Positions 49,455 through 58,362 of a stretch of DNA of 64,000 bases are shown here, piece by piece. A program made the position numbers and the translations under genes. Every line of letters begins with the position of its first letter. Position 1 is the stretch's first letter. The stretch lies in assembly GCF_003026395.1 (NCBI RefSeq), contig NZ_PYOO01000010.1:92612-156611 (forward strand), given 5' to 3'. The notes below the pieces were generated by a model that saw only the letters and a list, made by a program, of their open reading frames with translations, had not been told where the DNA came from and searched no databases. Origin of the DNA: Photobacterium iliopiscarium. GTDB taxonomy: Bacteria; Pseudomonadota; Gammaproteobacteria; Enterobacterales; Vibrionaceae.

Positions 49455-50138
49455 TTATTTGTTATTTTCTAGCTGTGTTAACTGTTCTTTTAGTGGCGGT
49501 AATAATGATGACATCGCCGCTTGATAAGTGATTTCAAGGCTTTCACGACTGGTGGCTGTTACGCCCAAATCTTTTAAAATGCCGTTGCTGGTACCATAAA
49601 TCCACCCATGAATTTTGACATCTTGGCCACGTTCCCATGCTTGTTGCATGATGGTGGAATTACCAAGATGGTAGACTTGCGAGGCGACGTTAATCTCACA
49701 TAATTTGTCGTCCCACTTGTCACGCGGTAGGCTACCAAGATCTGAGCGATGCTTAAGATAAAGATCGCGAATGTGTAATAACCAGTTATTGATAAGCCCT
49801 AATGGTGGATTTTCGATGGCGGCAGTAACACCACCACAGCCATAGTGACCACAAATAATAACATGCTTAACTTTAAGTACATCAACCGCATACTGAACCA
49901 CGGATAAGCAATTTAAGTCGGTATGAATAACTTGATTGGCAACATTACGGTGTACAAATAATTCACCAGAAGTTAAACCGGTTAGGCGTTCAGCTGGAAC
50001 TCGACTGTCAGAACAGCCTATCCAAAGATATTGTGGATGTTGTGCTTCTGCGAGGTGAGAAAAAAATTGTGGATCTTCATCTTTAATATTTTCTGACCAT
50101 GAAAGGTTGTTTGCGAAGAGCTGCTTTATATCTGCCAT
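49455..50138 (-). CDS. can: Beta-class carbonic anhydrase Can
   Basis: Zinc enzyme interconverting CO2 and bicarbonate. The 227-residue protein has the catalytic motif [11 protein letters not shown] with zinc ligand Cys42 and Asp44, LFVHRNVAN, and HYGCGGV near residues 98-104 with the remaining histidine and cysteine ligands. It closely resembles E. coli Can, an essential enzyme in air. Divergent from yadG. Confidence 0.97.
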   Translation of the reverse strand: MADIKQLFANNLSWSENIKDEDPQFFSHLAEAQHPQYLWIGCSDSRVPAERLTGLTSGELFVHRNVANQVIHTDLNCLSVVQYAVDVLKVKHVIICGHYGCGGVTAAIENPPLGLINNWLLHIRDLYLKHRSDLGSLPRDKWDDKLCEINVASQVYHLGNSTIMQQAWERGQDVKIHGWIYGTSNGILKDLGVTATSRESLEITYQAAMSSLLPPLKEQLTQLENNK

Positions 50139-50256
50139 GATAATGCCTTATATTAATATGTTCCTTACTATACACAAGCTGCGCTGATAGCAAATCGGAT
50201 TAGTTGTTAGTGTTTTGTCACTAGCCTATAAATATTTAACAGAAAGATTGCATATA

Positions 50257-51192
50257 ATGAACGCTTTAGAAATAAAAAATGTAAGCAAAACTTACAAAGG
50301 TGGCGTCAAGGCGCTGAAAAATATGAGTCTCAATGTCGAACAAGGGGACTTTTTTGCCTTGTTAGGCCCCAATGGTGCCGGTAAATCGACCACCATCGGG
50401 ATTATTAGCTCGTTAGTTAATAAAACCTCGGGATCCGTGAGTATTTTTGGCTATGACTTAGATACTCAAAAAGTGGATGCTAAGAACCAACTGGGCTTAG
50501 TCCCACAAGAATTTAATTTTAACCCGTTTGAAACTGTAGAACAGATTGTTGTTAATCAAGCCGGTTTTTATGGGGTTGAACATTCGTTGGCTAAACAGCG
50601 GGCACAAAAATATTTAACCCAATTAGATTTATGGGGTAAACGTCATGATCGTGCCCGTAATCTTTCTGGTGGTATGAAGCGACGTTTGATGATTGCACGC
50701 GCGTTAATGCACGAACCTAAATTATTAATTTTAGATGAACCAACCGCAGGGGTCGATATTGAGTTACGTCGTTCAATGTGGACGTTTTTGCAACGCATTA
50801 ACCGCGAAGGGGTAACGATTATTTTAACCACTCATTACCTTGAAGAAGCTGAAATGTTGTGTCGCAATATCGGTATTATCAACCATGGCGAATTAGTTGA
50901 GCATACCTCAATGAAAGCGTTATTGAGTCAGATTGAATTAGAAACGTTTATTTTAGATATTGATACTATTGCGGTTGTCCCGACGTTAGATATTGGTCAA
51001 TGTCGGTTAATAGACAGTAATACCCTTGAAGTTGATCTTAATAAAGGTGATGACTTAAATCGCGTCTTCAGTGCTTTAACCATCCAAGGTGTGGTGGTGC
51101 GTTCAATGCGTAATAAGAGTAATCGTTTAGAAGAGTTATTTGTTAACTTAGTCAATAAAGATAAAGAATCAGTAGTGGCGGGTAATGAGTAA
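50257..51192 (+). CDS. yadG: ABC transporter ATP-binding protein YadG
   Basis: ATPase of 311 residues from the ATG at 50257; the frame opens 14 codons earlier at a TTG, but MNALEIKNVSKTYKGGVKAL is the family start. Motifs are Walker A GPNGAGKSTTIGI, VPQEFNFNPFET, signature LSGGMKRRLMIARAL, Walker B LLILDEPTAGVDIELR and H-loop TTHYLEEAE. It pairs with yadH, overlapping it by one base. The pair is a DrrA/NodI-like exporter whose substrate is unknown. Confidence 0.95.
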   Translation: MNALEIKNVSKTYKGGVKALKNMSLNVEQGDFFALLGPNGAGKSTTIGIISSLVNKTSGSVSIFGYDLDTQKVDAKNQLGLVPQEFNFNPFETVEQIVVNQAGFYGVEHSLAKQRAQKYLTQLDLWGKRHDRARNLSGGMKRRLMIARALMHEPKLLILDEPTAGVDIELRRSMWTFLQRINREGVTIILTTHYLEEAEMLCRNIGIINHGELVEHTSMKALLSQIELETFILDIDTIAVVPTLDIGQCRLIDSNTLEVDLNKGDDLNRVFSALTIQGVVVRSMRNKSNRLEELFVNLVNKDKESVVAGNE

Positions 51193-51962
51193 TGAAAAAA
51201 CAATATTGGATAGCATTCAAAAGCTTAATTAGTAAAGAAATCCATCGGTTTACGCGGATCTGGGTACAAACCTTGGTGCCGCCCGCGATTACAATGACAC
51301 TGTATTTTATTATCTTCGGTAATCTGATTGGTAAGCGTATTGGTGACATGGAAGGCTTTAGCTACATGGAATACATTGTGCCTGGACTTATCATGATGTC
51401 GGTGATCACCAACTCTTATTCTAATGTTGCTTCCTCTTTTTTTAGTGCCAAATTTCAACATAATATTGAAGAGTTATTAGTCGCGCCAGTGCCTAATTAT
51501 ATTATTATCGCCGGTTATGTTGGTGGTGGTGTATTGCGAGGATTAAGTGTCGGTTTGATTGTTTCGGTGGTGTCGTTGTTATTTGTGTCACTTAATATTG
51601 CCCATTTGTGGGTGATTATTGCAACCGTAGTAATGACATCGATTGTGTTCTCATTGGGTGGATTAATTAACGCTATTTTTGCCCGTACCTTTGATGATAT
51701 CAGTATTATTCCAACCTTTGTGTTAACCCCGCTGACGTATCTTGGTGGTGTGTTCTATTCGATTAATCTATTGCCAGAAGTATGGCAAATTGTGTCGAAG
51801 GTTAACCCGATTGTGTATATGGTCAATGCCTTTAGATATGGCTTTCTTGGAGTGTCGGATGTTGGTATTGGCACATCGTTTACGGTATTAACGTTATTTG
51901 TTATTGCGTTGTACGGTGTTGCTTATTACTTAATTTCACGAGGTATTGGTTTGCGATCATAA
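51192..51962 (+). CDS. yadH: ABC transporter permease YadH
   Basis: ABC-2 type permease of 256 residues with six membrane helices. KEIHRFTRIWVQTLVPP leads into the first helix, and the ABC-2 signature region FDDISIIPTFVLTPLTYLGG and NPIVYMVNAFRYGFLG lie in the C-terminal half. It works with YadG. The substrate is not known in any species to my knowledge. Confidence 0.94.
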   Translation: MKKQYWIAFKSLISKEIHRFTRIWVQTLVPPAITMTLYFIIFGNLIGKRIGDMEGFSYMEYIVPGLIMMSVITNSYSNVASSFFSAKFQHNIEELLVAPVPNYIIIAGYVGGGVLRGLSVGLIVSVVSLLFVSLNIAHLWVIIATVVMTSIVFSLGGLINAIFARTFDDISIIPTFVLTPLTYLGGVFYSINLLPEVWQIVSKVNPIVYMVNAFRYGFLGVSDVGIGTSFTVLTLFVIALYGVAYYLISRGIGLRS

Positions 51963-52020
51963 CTGTTGATGGCTTTTGTTAACCCGTCGCTAAAAACACA
52001 GAGATTGATAATCTATAGTT

Positions 52021-52063
52021 AAAAAAATACCGCCCGTTAATGGTTAACGGGCGGTATTTTTTT
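52021..52063. terminator. Bidirectional terminator between yadH and panC
   Basis: A perfect 20-pair inverted repeat with loop TGG: AAAAAAATACCGCCCGTTAA (52021-52040) against 52044-52063. It serves convergent yadH and panC. Confidence 0.93.
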
Positions 52064-52079
52064 AGTCAACGATCCGCTA

Positions 52080-52973
52080 TTAATTAGCTTCAGCGACGTC
52101 TTCTTCGACAGTAACAGCAGGGGATAAGTCTACTACTTGGTTGTCGATTAAACGTGCTTTACCTAATTGTGCTGACATTAAAATAACCGCTTGTTGGGTT
52201 GTGTCAGTGATAGGCAATAAGGTCACAGCATCACGGATAAAGCTTTTATCTGGTTGCAAACCTGCGGCGCGAAGTTGATCGTTTGCATCAACAATTAATT
52301 CGTCATAGTCATTACGACCACCACGTATTTGATTATTGATCCAACGCATTGTACGGGCTAAAACAGGTGCGCGTTGGCGTTCATCAACGGTTAGATTACC
52401 ATTGCGTGAACTCATGGCGAGGCCATCCATTTCACGCACTGTTGGTACGCCAACAATTTTAATATCCATCGCTAGATCAATCACCATTTGACGGATAAGT
52501 GCCAATTGTTGGTAATCTTTTTCGCCAAAACAAGCCACGTCTGGTTGGACGATATTAAATAATTTATTAACGATGGTTGCTACGCCACGGAAGTGACCTG
52601 GACGTAATTCGCCTTCTAAAATAGTCGATAATCCAGGGACATCAATGTAGGTTTGATTATTAAGTCCGGCTGGATACATATTTTCTGGGGTTGGGGTAAA
52701 GACCACATCCACCATATTTTGCTGTTGTAACTTAGCAATATCTTGTTCAAGAGTGCGTGGATAATTGGTTAGATCCTCAGTCTTTTCAAACTGCATTGGA
52801 TTAACAAAAATACTCGCAACAACAACATCAGCATGCTTACGTGCTTTACGCATTAACGTAAGATGGCCTTCATGTAAGTTACCCATGGTTGGAACAAAGG
52901 CAATCCGACGTCCTGCGCGGCGCCACGTCGTAATTTGCTCTCTTAACTGGGCAATATCGGCGAATGTTTGCAT
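52080..52973 (-). CDS. panC: Pantothenate synthetase PanC
   Basis: ATP-dependent condensation of pantoate and beta-alanine, the last step of pantothenate synthesis. The 297 residues include [19 protein letters not shown] (HIGH-like nucleotide motif), [27 protein letters not shown] and [10 protein letters not shown]. The C-terminal tail (about 12 acidic and hydrophobic residues after VVDLSPAV) is a little longer than usual. panB is ten bases upstream. Confidence 0.97.
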   Translation of the reverse strand: MQTFADIAQLREQITTWRRAGRRIAFVPTMGNLHEGHLTLMRKARKHADVVVASIFVNPMQFEKTEDLTNYPRTLEQDIAKLQQQNMVDVVFTPTPENMYPAGLNNQTYIDVPGLSTILEGELRPGHFRGVATIVNKLFNIVQPDVACFGEKDYQQLALIRQMVIDLAMDIKIVGVPTVREMDGLAMSSRNGNLTVDERQRAPVLARTMRWINNQIRGGRNDYDELIVDANDQLRAAGLQPDKSFIRDAVTLLPITDTTQQAVILMSAQLGKARLIDNQVVDLSPAVTVEEDVAEAN

Positions 52974-52983
52974 CTCTTATTCC

Positions 52984-53778
52984 TTATTCAAAGGTATGCT
53001 GAGATCCTGGAAATGCACCAGACTCAACATCTTCAATGTATTTAGTAACCGCAGCACGCATATCACCGGTTTCTGCAAGGAAGTTCTTAGAGAACTTCGG
53101 CATATAGTTCGCAGAAATACCAAACATGTCGTGCATAACCAGTATTTGGCCATCGGTCGCATTACCCGCACCGATACCAATTACAGGTACATCCACCGCC
53201 TTGGTAATACGTTCAGCAAGGCTTGCTGGAACACATTCCAATACGATGATTTGAGCACCAGCTTTCGCGAGAGTAATGGCATCATTTACCATTGTCTCAG
53301 CTTGATCCAAATTGCGGCCTTGCACTTTATAACCGCCAAAAATATTGACAGACTGAGGTGTTAAACCAAGGTGAGCACACACGGGAACAGCTCGTTGTGT
53401 TAGGGTTGTAATTGTTTCTGCAACCCAAGCGCCACCTTCGATTTTGACCATATTTGCCCCTGCGCGCATTAGTTTCGCGGCATTTTCACAAGCTTGTGCT
53501 GGGGTTGCGAAGGTCATGAATGGCATGTCAGCCATTAGCAGCGAGTTAGGGCTGCCTGCACGAACACTACGCGTATGGTAAGCAATGTCATCAATGGTTA
53601 CAGGTAGCGTGTCATTTCGGCCTTGGAGTACCATGCCTAACGAGTCACCGACTAACATAACCGGCATATTTTGCTGCTCAAATAATTGAGAAAAACTGGC
53701 GTCATATGCTGTTACTGATGCAAATTTACGACCTTCTTGCTTCCATTTTAGGAGATCGTTGATGGTAATTTTTTTCAT
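52984..53778 (-). CDS. panB: Ketopantoate hydroxymethyltransferase PanB
   Basis: Adds a hydroxymethyl group from methylene-tetrahydrofolate to 2-oxoisovalerate, the first committed step to pantothenate. The 264-residue product shows [28 protein letters not shown] with metal-binding aspartate, [31 protein letters not shown] and [15 protein letters not shown]. It lies between folK and panC in the folK-panBC order common in gammaproteobacteria. Confidence 0.97.
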   Translation of the reverse strand: MKKITINDLLKWKQEGRKFASVTAYDASFSQLFEQQNMPVMLVGDSLGMVLQGRNDTLPVTIDDIAYHTRSVRAGSPNSLLMADMPFMTFATPAQACENAAKLMRAGANMVKIEGGAWVAETITTLTQRAVPVCAHLGLTPQSVNIFGGYKVQGRNLDQAETMVNDAITLAKAGAQIIVLECVPASLAERITKAVDVPVIGIGAGNATDGQILVMHDMFGISANYMPKFSKNFLAETGDMRAAVTKYIEDVESGAFPGSQHTFE

Positions 53779-53802
53779 AGCTTCTTTCTCGCCCTGATGA
53801 AT

Positions 53803-54288
53803 TTATGCTTGCCAAATAGCTAAGCCATTACGGTTAACCTGAGTCAATAACGTGCATAAAGAAGTGTGATCAGGCAAAACTAAAGCAGGGTTGATTTCAG
53901 CAAGTGGATACAGTACGAATTCTCGCACTTTCATTCCATAGTGTGGCACGGTAAGGCGCTCACACTGGTGCTGTAGATCACCATATAAAATAATATCGAG
54001 ATCTAACGTCCTTGGTCCCCAGCGTTCATCTTTGCGAACACGTCCTTGTTCGAGCTCAATAGCTTGAGTGTGATCAAGCAACTCAAGTGGAGCTAATGTG
54101 GTGTCGATAGCAACAACCGCATTTATATAGTCAGGTTGATTTTGCGGTCCCATCGGAGTACTGCTGTACAAAGAAGACACGCTAATAACTTGGGTGTTTG
54201 GTAGGTGTTGCAGTGCATTGATAGCGGTTTGAGCTTGGGCGACAGGATCGCCCAAGTTACTACCAATCGCGATATAAGCACGAATCAT
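53803..54288 (-). CDS. folK: 6-hydroxymethyl-dihydropterin pyrophosphokinase FolK
   Basis: Transfers pyrophosphate from ATP to hydroxymethyl-dihydropterin in folate synthesis. The 161-residue protein has [40 protein letters not shown], and [16 protein letters not shown] with the metal-binding aspartates. Its ATG overlaps the pcnB TGA by four bases (ATGA), so it is translationally coupled to pcnB. Folate synthesis also supplies the cofactor of PanB next door. Confidence 0.96.
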   Translation of the reverse strand: MIRAYIAIGSNLGDPVAQAQTAINALQHLPNTQVISVSSLYSSTPMGPQNQPDYINAVVAIDTTLAPLELLDHTQAIELEQGRVRKDERWGPRTLDLDIILYGDLQHQCERLTVPHYGMKVREFVLYPLAEINPALVLPDHTSLCTLLTQVNRNGLAIWQA

Positions 54289-55718
54289 GAATTTACAGAT
54301 GGTTTTTTACGACGAGGTTGCTGTGGGCGACGACGACGTGGACGGCGAGTACCACCACCATCATTGATGTTAGCCACCATTTGACCGCGCTGGTTGTAAT
54401 CTGCATCTTGGAACTCATTCCACCATAATGCTAATTCTTTGATATCGCTGCCTTCAAATAAACTGCGCATTTCTAAGAAGTCATAAGCGGCACGGAATTT
54501 AGGATGTTCCATGGTCTTAAAGGCACGCTTGCCACTACGACGACTAAAGCGTAATTGTTGCTGCCAGATGTCACGTACGGTGGTGGTGTGACGACGTGGA
54601 ATCGCAATTGAGCGTACTTGTTCGTCAAGAATATCGTTACTGGCAACCATGAAAGCATCATAGAATGATAAGCCACTAGCAAAAGAGACTTCTTCTGCAC
54701 GTGTCATCATTGGGTACCATAGCATCGCCGCATAAATAAAGGCTGGATTGACGCGTTTATCTTCAGCCATTCGTTTATCAGTCGATGCAAGGATATGCTC
54801 GATCATTTTTTCAGTTTTACTGCTGTTATTCTCAGTAAAATGGTCAGATAAAATGGGGAATAACTGCTGGAATAAGTTGTATTCACGCAGCATACGGTAC
54901 GTTTCTAGACCTTGACCTGATTGCAATAACTTGAGGCTTTCTTCAAATAGACGCGCTGATGGAATGTCTTGCATCAGTGTTGCTAGTTCACGAATTGGCG
55001 CTGCGGTTACAGGGTCAATATCCATATCAAGCTTAACGGCAAAGCGAACTGCGCGTAGCATTCGAACCGGATCTTCACGGTAACGGGTTTCAGGATCACC
55101 CATTAAACGAATGATGCGATTATTAAGGTCGTCGATACCTTTAGCATGGTCTGTTACCGTGAAATCTTTAACGCTGTAATAAAGCGCATTAATCGTAAAG
55201 TCACGACGTTCTGCATCTTCTTCAACAGTACCGTAAACATTATCACGTAATAACATGCCTTCTTCGCTGCGAGAAGAAAGCTGTGGTTTTTGTTTATCTT
55301 GCGGTGGTGTTACTTGTATCGGTGCGTCTGAGTGGTGACCACGAAAGGTCGCTACTTCAATAATATCACGCCCAAAAAGGATATGGGCAAGACGAAAACG
55401 ACGGCCGATTAGACGACAGTTACGAAACAGTTTTTTGATTTCTTCAGGTGTTGCATTGGTTGCAATATCGAAGTCTTTAGGCTGTTTATGGAGCAATAAA
55501 TCGCGGACACCGCCACCAACAAGGTAAGCGTCGTAACCGGCTTTATTTAGACGATATAATACTTTCAGCGCATTTTCGCTGATATCTTTTCGTGAAATGC
55601 CGTGCTCTGGGCGTTGGTAAACTTGCAAAGTCTGTTCCTCTGGAACTCGAGTACTACTGTCTCGATTCAATACTTTACGGCAAAAGTTGGCTACTCGATT
55701 AAAGATAATACACCCCAT
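54285..55718 (-). CDS. pcnB: Poly(A) polymerase I PcnB
   Basis: Polyadenylates RNA 3' ends to promote decay. Motifs are [11 protein letters not shown], the catalytic [24 protein letters not shown] and [11 protein letters not shown], with an arginine- and lysine-rich tail ([16 protein letters not shown]). The boundary given uses the ATG at 55718 (477 residues), which has no ribosome site. Family alignment and GGGG at 55713-55716 point instead to an ATT at 55709 or ATC at 55706; E. coli pcnB is known to start at AUU. An in-frame TTG at 55739 is less likely. Confidence 0.93.
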   Translation of the reverse strand: MGCIIFNRVANFCRKVLNRDSSTRVPEEQTLQVYQRPEHGISRKDISENALKVLYRLNKAGYDAYLVGGGVRDLLLHKQPKDFDIATNATPEEIKKLFRNCRLIGRRFRLAHILFGRDIIEVATFRGHHSDAPIQVTPPQDKQKPQLSSRSEEGMLLRDNVYGTVEEDAERRDFTINALYYSVKDFTVTDHAKGIDDLNNRIIRLMGDPETRYREDPVRMLRAVRFAVKLDMDIDPVTAAPIRELATLMQDIPSARLFEESLKLLQSGQGLETYRMLREYNLFQQLFPILSDHFTENNSSKTEKMIEHILASTDKRMAEDKRVNPAFIYAAMLWYPMMTRAEEVSFASGLSFYDAFMVASNDILDEQVRSIAIPRRHTTTVRDIWQQQLRFSRRSGKRAFKTMEHPKFRAAYDFLEMRSLFEGSDIKELALWWNEFQDADYNQRGQMVANINDGGGTRRPRRRRPQQPRRKKPSVNS

Positions 55719-55772
55719 TTTGTGCACATGGTTCAACAAACAGCCGTGTATAATATATCACGGCAGACTATT

Positions 55773-56657
55773 TTAGAATGCTAGTGTGATAGCAGTTGTC
55801 TTTGGTAGCTGCTTGAGCTGCCAATGAGTGATGCCCCACTGTAAAATTTGTTCTACGCTTTCTGTGACAAGTTCTGTCGGTGGCGAAAAGCCTAAAAAGC
55901 GTAGCGCTGCCATCAATGCTGGCCGAGGATTGTGTTTATCAATCGCTGGAGCATGGTTTTGTTTTGACAATTTATTGCCATTGTCAGTAATGGCGAGCGG
56001 TAAGTGCAAATAACTCACTTCAGGATGTTTAAGTTGTCGATAAAGATTTATTTGATGCCCAGTAGGCTTAATTAAATCTGCACCACGTACAACTTCGGTG
56101 ATCCCTTGTTCGATATCGTCTAGCACTACAGCAAGATTATAAGCAAATAAGCCATCGCGGCGACGAATGATAAAATCTTCACTCGCCAAGGCTAACGGCA
56201 ATTCGATACGGCCGTGTAATAGGTCATCGAAATGGGTTATTGGTGTGTCTACTTGTAATCGAACCGCACCATTGTTGTGCCGTTGATTGAGGGTACGACA
56301 GGTACCAAGGTAAAAGCCGCCCGTTTGTTTAATGTCTTTTCGACTACACTGACAATAATAAGCAATATCTTGTGCTAACCAGGTTTCTATTTGAGCCTGA
56401 TAGACATCATGACGTAAGCTTTGATAAATGATATTGCCATCCCACATGAAACCAAATGCTTCTAATGTGCGCAGAATATCATCAGCTGACCCTTGACTTT
56501 CGCGAGGTGGATCAAGATCTTCGATCCTGACTATCCATTTTCCTTGCTGAGATTTAGCTTGTAGGTAGCTACCAAGAGCAGCAATTAACGATCCGAAATG
56601 CAATGGCCCTGAGGGCGATGGTGCAAAACGACCGATATATTGATTCGTGTTAGTCAT
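55773..56657 (-). CDS. gluQ: Glutamyl-Q tRNA(Asp) synthetase GluQ
   Basis: Truncated glutamyl-tRNA synthetase paralogue that attaches glutamate to queuosine in tRNA-Asp. The 294 residues have the class I motif as PLHFGS, zinc cysteines in YYCQCSRKDI, and the KLSK signature (NGNKLSKQNHAP). No anticodon-binding domain is present, which separates it from GltX. It sits just downstream of dksA, its usual partner, though here 320 bases and a terminator separate them. Confidence 0.95.
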   Translation of the reverse strand: MTNTNQYIGRFAPSPSGPLHFGSLIAALGSYLQAKSQQGKWIVRIEDLDPPRESQGSADDILRTLEAFGFMWDGNIIYQSLRHDVYQAQIETWLAQDIAYYCQCSRKDIKQTGGFYLGTCRTLNQRHNNGAVRLQVDTPITHFDDLLHGRIELPLALASEDFIIRRRDGLFAYNLAVVLDDIEQGITEVVRGADLIKPTGHQINLYRQLKHPEVSYLHLPLAITDNGNKLSKQNHAPAIDKHNPRPALMAALRFLGFSPPTELVTESVEQILQWGITHWQLKQLPKTTAITLAF

Positions 56658-56762
56658 ACATTAATAAACGGTTATAAAATCCAAATTGATTATTATCTAA
56701 CTTGGTACGGCAATGTAAATGTCGCCCAGAGTCAGGGGTAAATATGACAAGATATATTCCCT

Positions 56763-56808
56763 CCAAACTGAATAAGACTCTCTATTTTGAGAGCACTATT
56801 CAGTTTGG
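56763..56808. repeat. 46-base inverted repeat with nested hairpin
   Basis: CCAAACTGAATA (56763-56774) is perfectly complemented by TATTCAGTTTGG (56797-56808). Inside, CTCTC (56778-56782) pairs with GAGAG (56789-56793) around TATTTT, with a symmetrical three-base internal loop. No T-run follows on either strand, so it is not a standard terminator. It could be a small mobile repeat, an RNA element or a processing site. Confidence 0.8.
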
Positions 56809-56919
56809 TGCCTAGTTATCTATAACGCTGGGTTATGACTAAAAGGCAGAGCTCGTGCGACATCGGTAAGTAAATAACCATTAGATTAATTACTGCGTGT
56901 TATTTTGAGCGCTAGTGTA

Positions 56920-56948
56920 AACGAAAGAGGGAGCTTACGCTCCCTCTA
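56920..56948 (-). terminator. Terminator after dksA
   Basis: AGAGGGAGC (56927-56935) and GCTCCCTCT (56940-56948) flank TTAC. On the minus strand the stem is followed by TTTCGTTT, so it acts on dksA. Confidence 0.75.
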
Positions 56949-56977
56949 AAATTAGCTTTAACCTGATAATGGCGTAA

Positions 56978-57427
56978 TTAGCCAGCCATTTGCTTTTCTT
57001 TGATCTCTGCAAGTGTTTTACAGTCGATGCAAAGATCTGCGGTTGGGCGAGCTTCAAGACGGCGAATACCAATCTCAACACCACAAGAATCACAGAAGCC
57101 AAAATCGTCTTCTTCGATACGCTTGAGGGTTTTGTCAATTTTCTTGATCAGTTTACGTTCGCGGTCACGATTACGAAGTTCAAGGCTGAACTCTTCTTCT
57201 TGTGCGGCGCGATCCACTGGATCGGGGAAGTTAGCGGCTTCATCTTGCATGTGGTTTACGGTGCGATCAACTTCAACGCGAAGTTGGTTTCGCCATGCTG
57301 ATAGAATTTTAAGGAAATGCTCTAATTGAGCTTCGCCCATGTATTCTTCGCCAGCTTTTTCCTGATAAGGTTCAACCCCAGCAATAGCCAGGATGCCTAG
57401 TGATTTTTTAACAATGGTCTCTGGCAT
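56978..57427 (-). CDS. dksA: RNA polymerase-binding factor DksA
   Basis: Works with ppGpp at the RNA polymerase secondary channel to control rRNA and amino-acid promoters. The ATG at 57427 gives 149 residues with AGGAG seven bases upstream; [17 protein letters not shown] is the vibrio-like start. The coiled coil carries the tip [20 protein letters not shown] with the key aspartate and alanine. The C-terminal zinc finger has four cysteines (FCDSCG and LCIDC). Confidence 0.97.
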   Translation of the reverse strand: MPETIVKKSLGILAIAGVEPYQEKAGEEYMGEAQLEHFLKILSAWRNQLRVEVDRTVNHMQDEAANFPDPVDRAAQEEEFSLELRNRDRERKLIKKIDKTLKRIEEDDFGFCDSCGVEIGIRRLEARPTADLCIDCKTLAEIKEKQMAG

Positions 57428-57556
57428 ATAGCATCTCCTAATGTACCTAATAACCGTCACTGGTTAATTTTGGGCGGTATCTATACCAGAAAGGTTACGG
57501 CGTGGCAATTAATGTATAACTTCAATTCTACGTCAATGTGAAGAAAACGGCATTTT

Positions 57557-58270
57557 TTATGTTGAATGCTGAAATTGTATACAGTCTTCGAGTTTTATTT
57601 CATCAGCATTGATCGTTGCTCGGTAGCAAATAATTTCTACTCCAGCATTGATAGCTTGGTGTAATAATCGTGCATATTCCGGATCAATATGCTGCGCAAC
57701 ATTGACCTGATTAATCCCCGTATGTAGTACCGCAAAAAATAACACCGCTCGTGATCCTTGCTGTGCCATTTCGGTTAATTCTCGAAGATGTTTTTGACCT
57801 CGAGTAGTAACTGCATCGGGGAAGTAACCTTGGCCATTATCGGCCAGTAGAGTCACGCTTTTTACTTCAATATAGCAGGGCTGACGAGTTTGTGATTCAA
57901 GTAATAAATCAATGCGACTATTTTCAGCGCCGTATTTCACTTCAGTACGTAAATTATCATAGCCATTGAGTTCAGTGATACGTTGCTGCTCTATTGCTTC
58001 TTTGACCAGATGATTAGCCTGAATGGTATTGACACAAATCCAATTGTTAGCGGCAGTGTGCGCTAATTCCCAACTGTTAGGGTATTTACGTTTTTTATTG
58101 TCAGAGGTTGAATACCACACCGTGGTTCCGGGTTCTGCGCAACCGGTCATTGCACCGGTATTGGCACAGTGGATTGTTCGTAGTTCGCCATCACTGAGTT
58201 CAATATCAGCGAGAAAGCGTTTGTAGCGTTTGATTAAGGTGGCAGCGTGTAGTGGCGGAGCAAATTTCAT
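57557..58270 (-). CDS. sfsA: DNA/RNA nuclease SfsA family protein
   Basis: SfsA homologue of 237 residues with the N-terminal [25 protein letters not shown], the PD-(D/E)XK-like core SRIDLLLE with [10 protein letters not shown], and [15 protein letters not shown]. It was first described as a sugar fermentation stimulation protein and is now regarded as a DNA-binding or nuclease family; its exact role is unsettled. Upstream of dksA on the same strand and divergent from hrpB. Confidence 0.94.
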   Translation of the reverse strand: MKFAPPLHAATLIKRYKRFLADIELSDGELRTIHCANTGAMTGCAEPGTTVWYSTSDNKKRKYPNSWELAHTAANNWICVNTIQANHLVKEAIEQQRITELNGYDNLRTEVKYGAENSRIDLLLESQTRQPCYIEVKSVTLLADNGQGYFPDAVTTRGQKHLRELTEMAQQGSRAVLFFAVLHTGINQVNVAQHIDPEYARLLHQAINAGVEIICYRATINADEIKLEDCIQFQHST

Positions 58271-58362
58271 TTATGGCCTCATGCATGGATTATTATTTTT
58301 AGTTGTGAGTAGGCTTTCGTTACAATGTGGTTCCGTTTTGATCATGACATAAGGTGACGCCC

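Larger units (their letters stand above)
56658..56977 (-). other. gluQ-dksA intergenic region
   Basis: A 320-base gap between two minus-strand genes. It contains the dksA terminator and a striking 46-base inverted repeat at 56763-56808. gluQ must have its own promoter here or be reached by read-through. No ORF is supported. Confidence 0.6.

Noticed and set aside
52765..53364. Plus-strand 199-codon ORF across panC and panB
   Set aside because: It is entirely antisense to two conserved enzymes and spans their junction; the sequence shows no domain and matches what a reverse-strand shadow would give.
57000..57329. Plus-strand ORFs of over 100 codons opposite dksA
   Set aside because: Both are reverse-frame shadows of dksA, with arginine- and serine-rich random composition and no neighbours in that direction.
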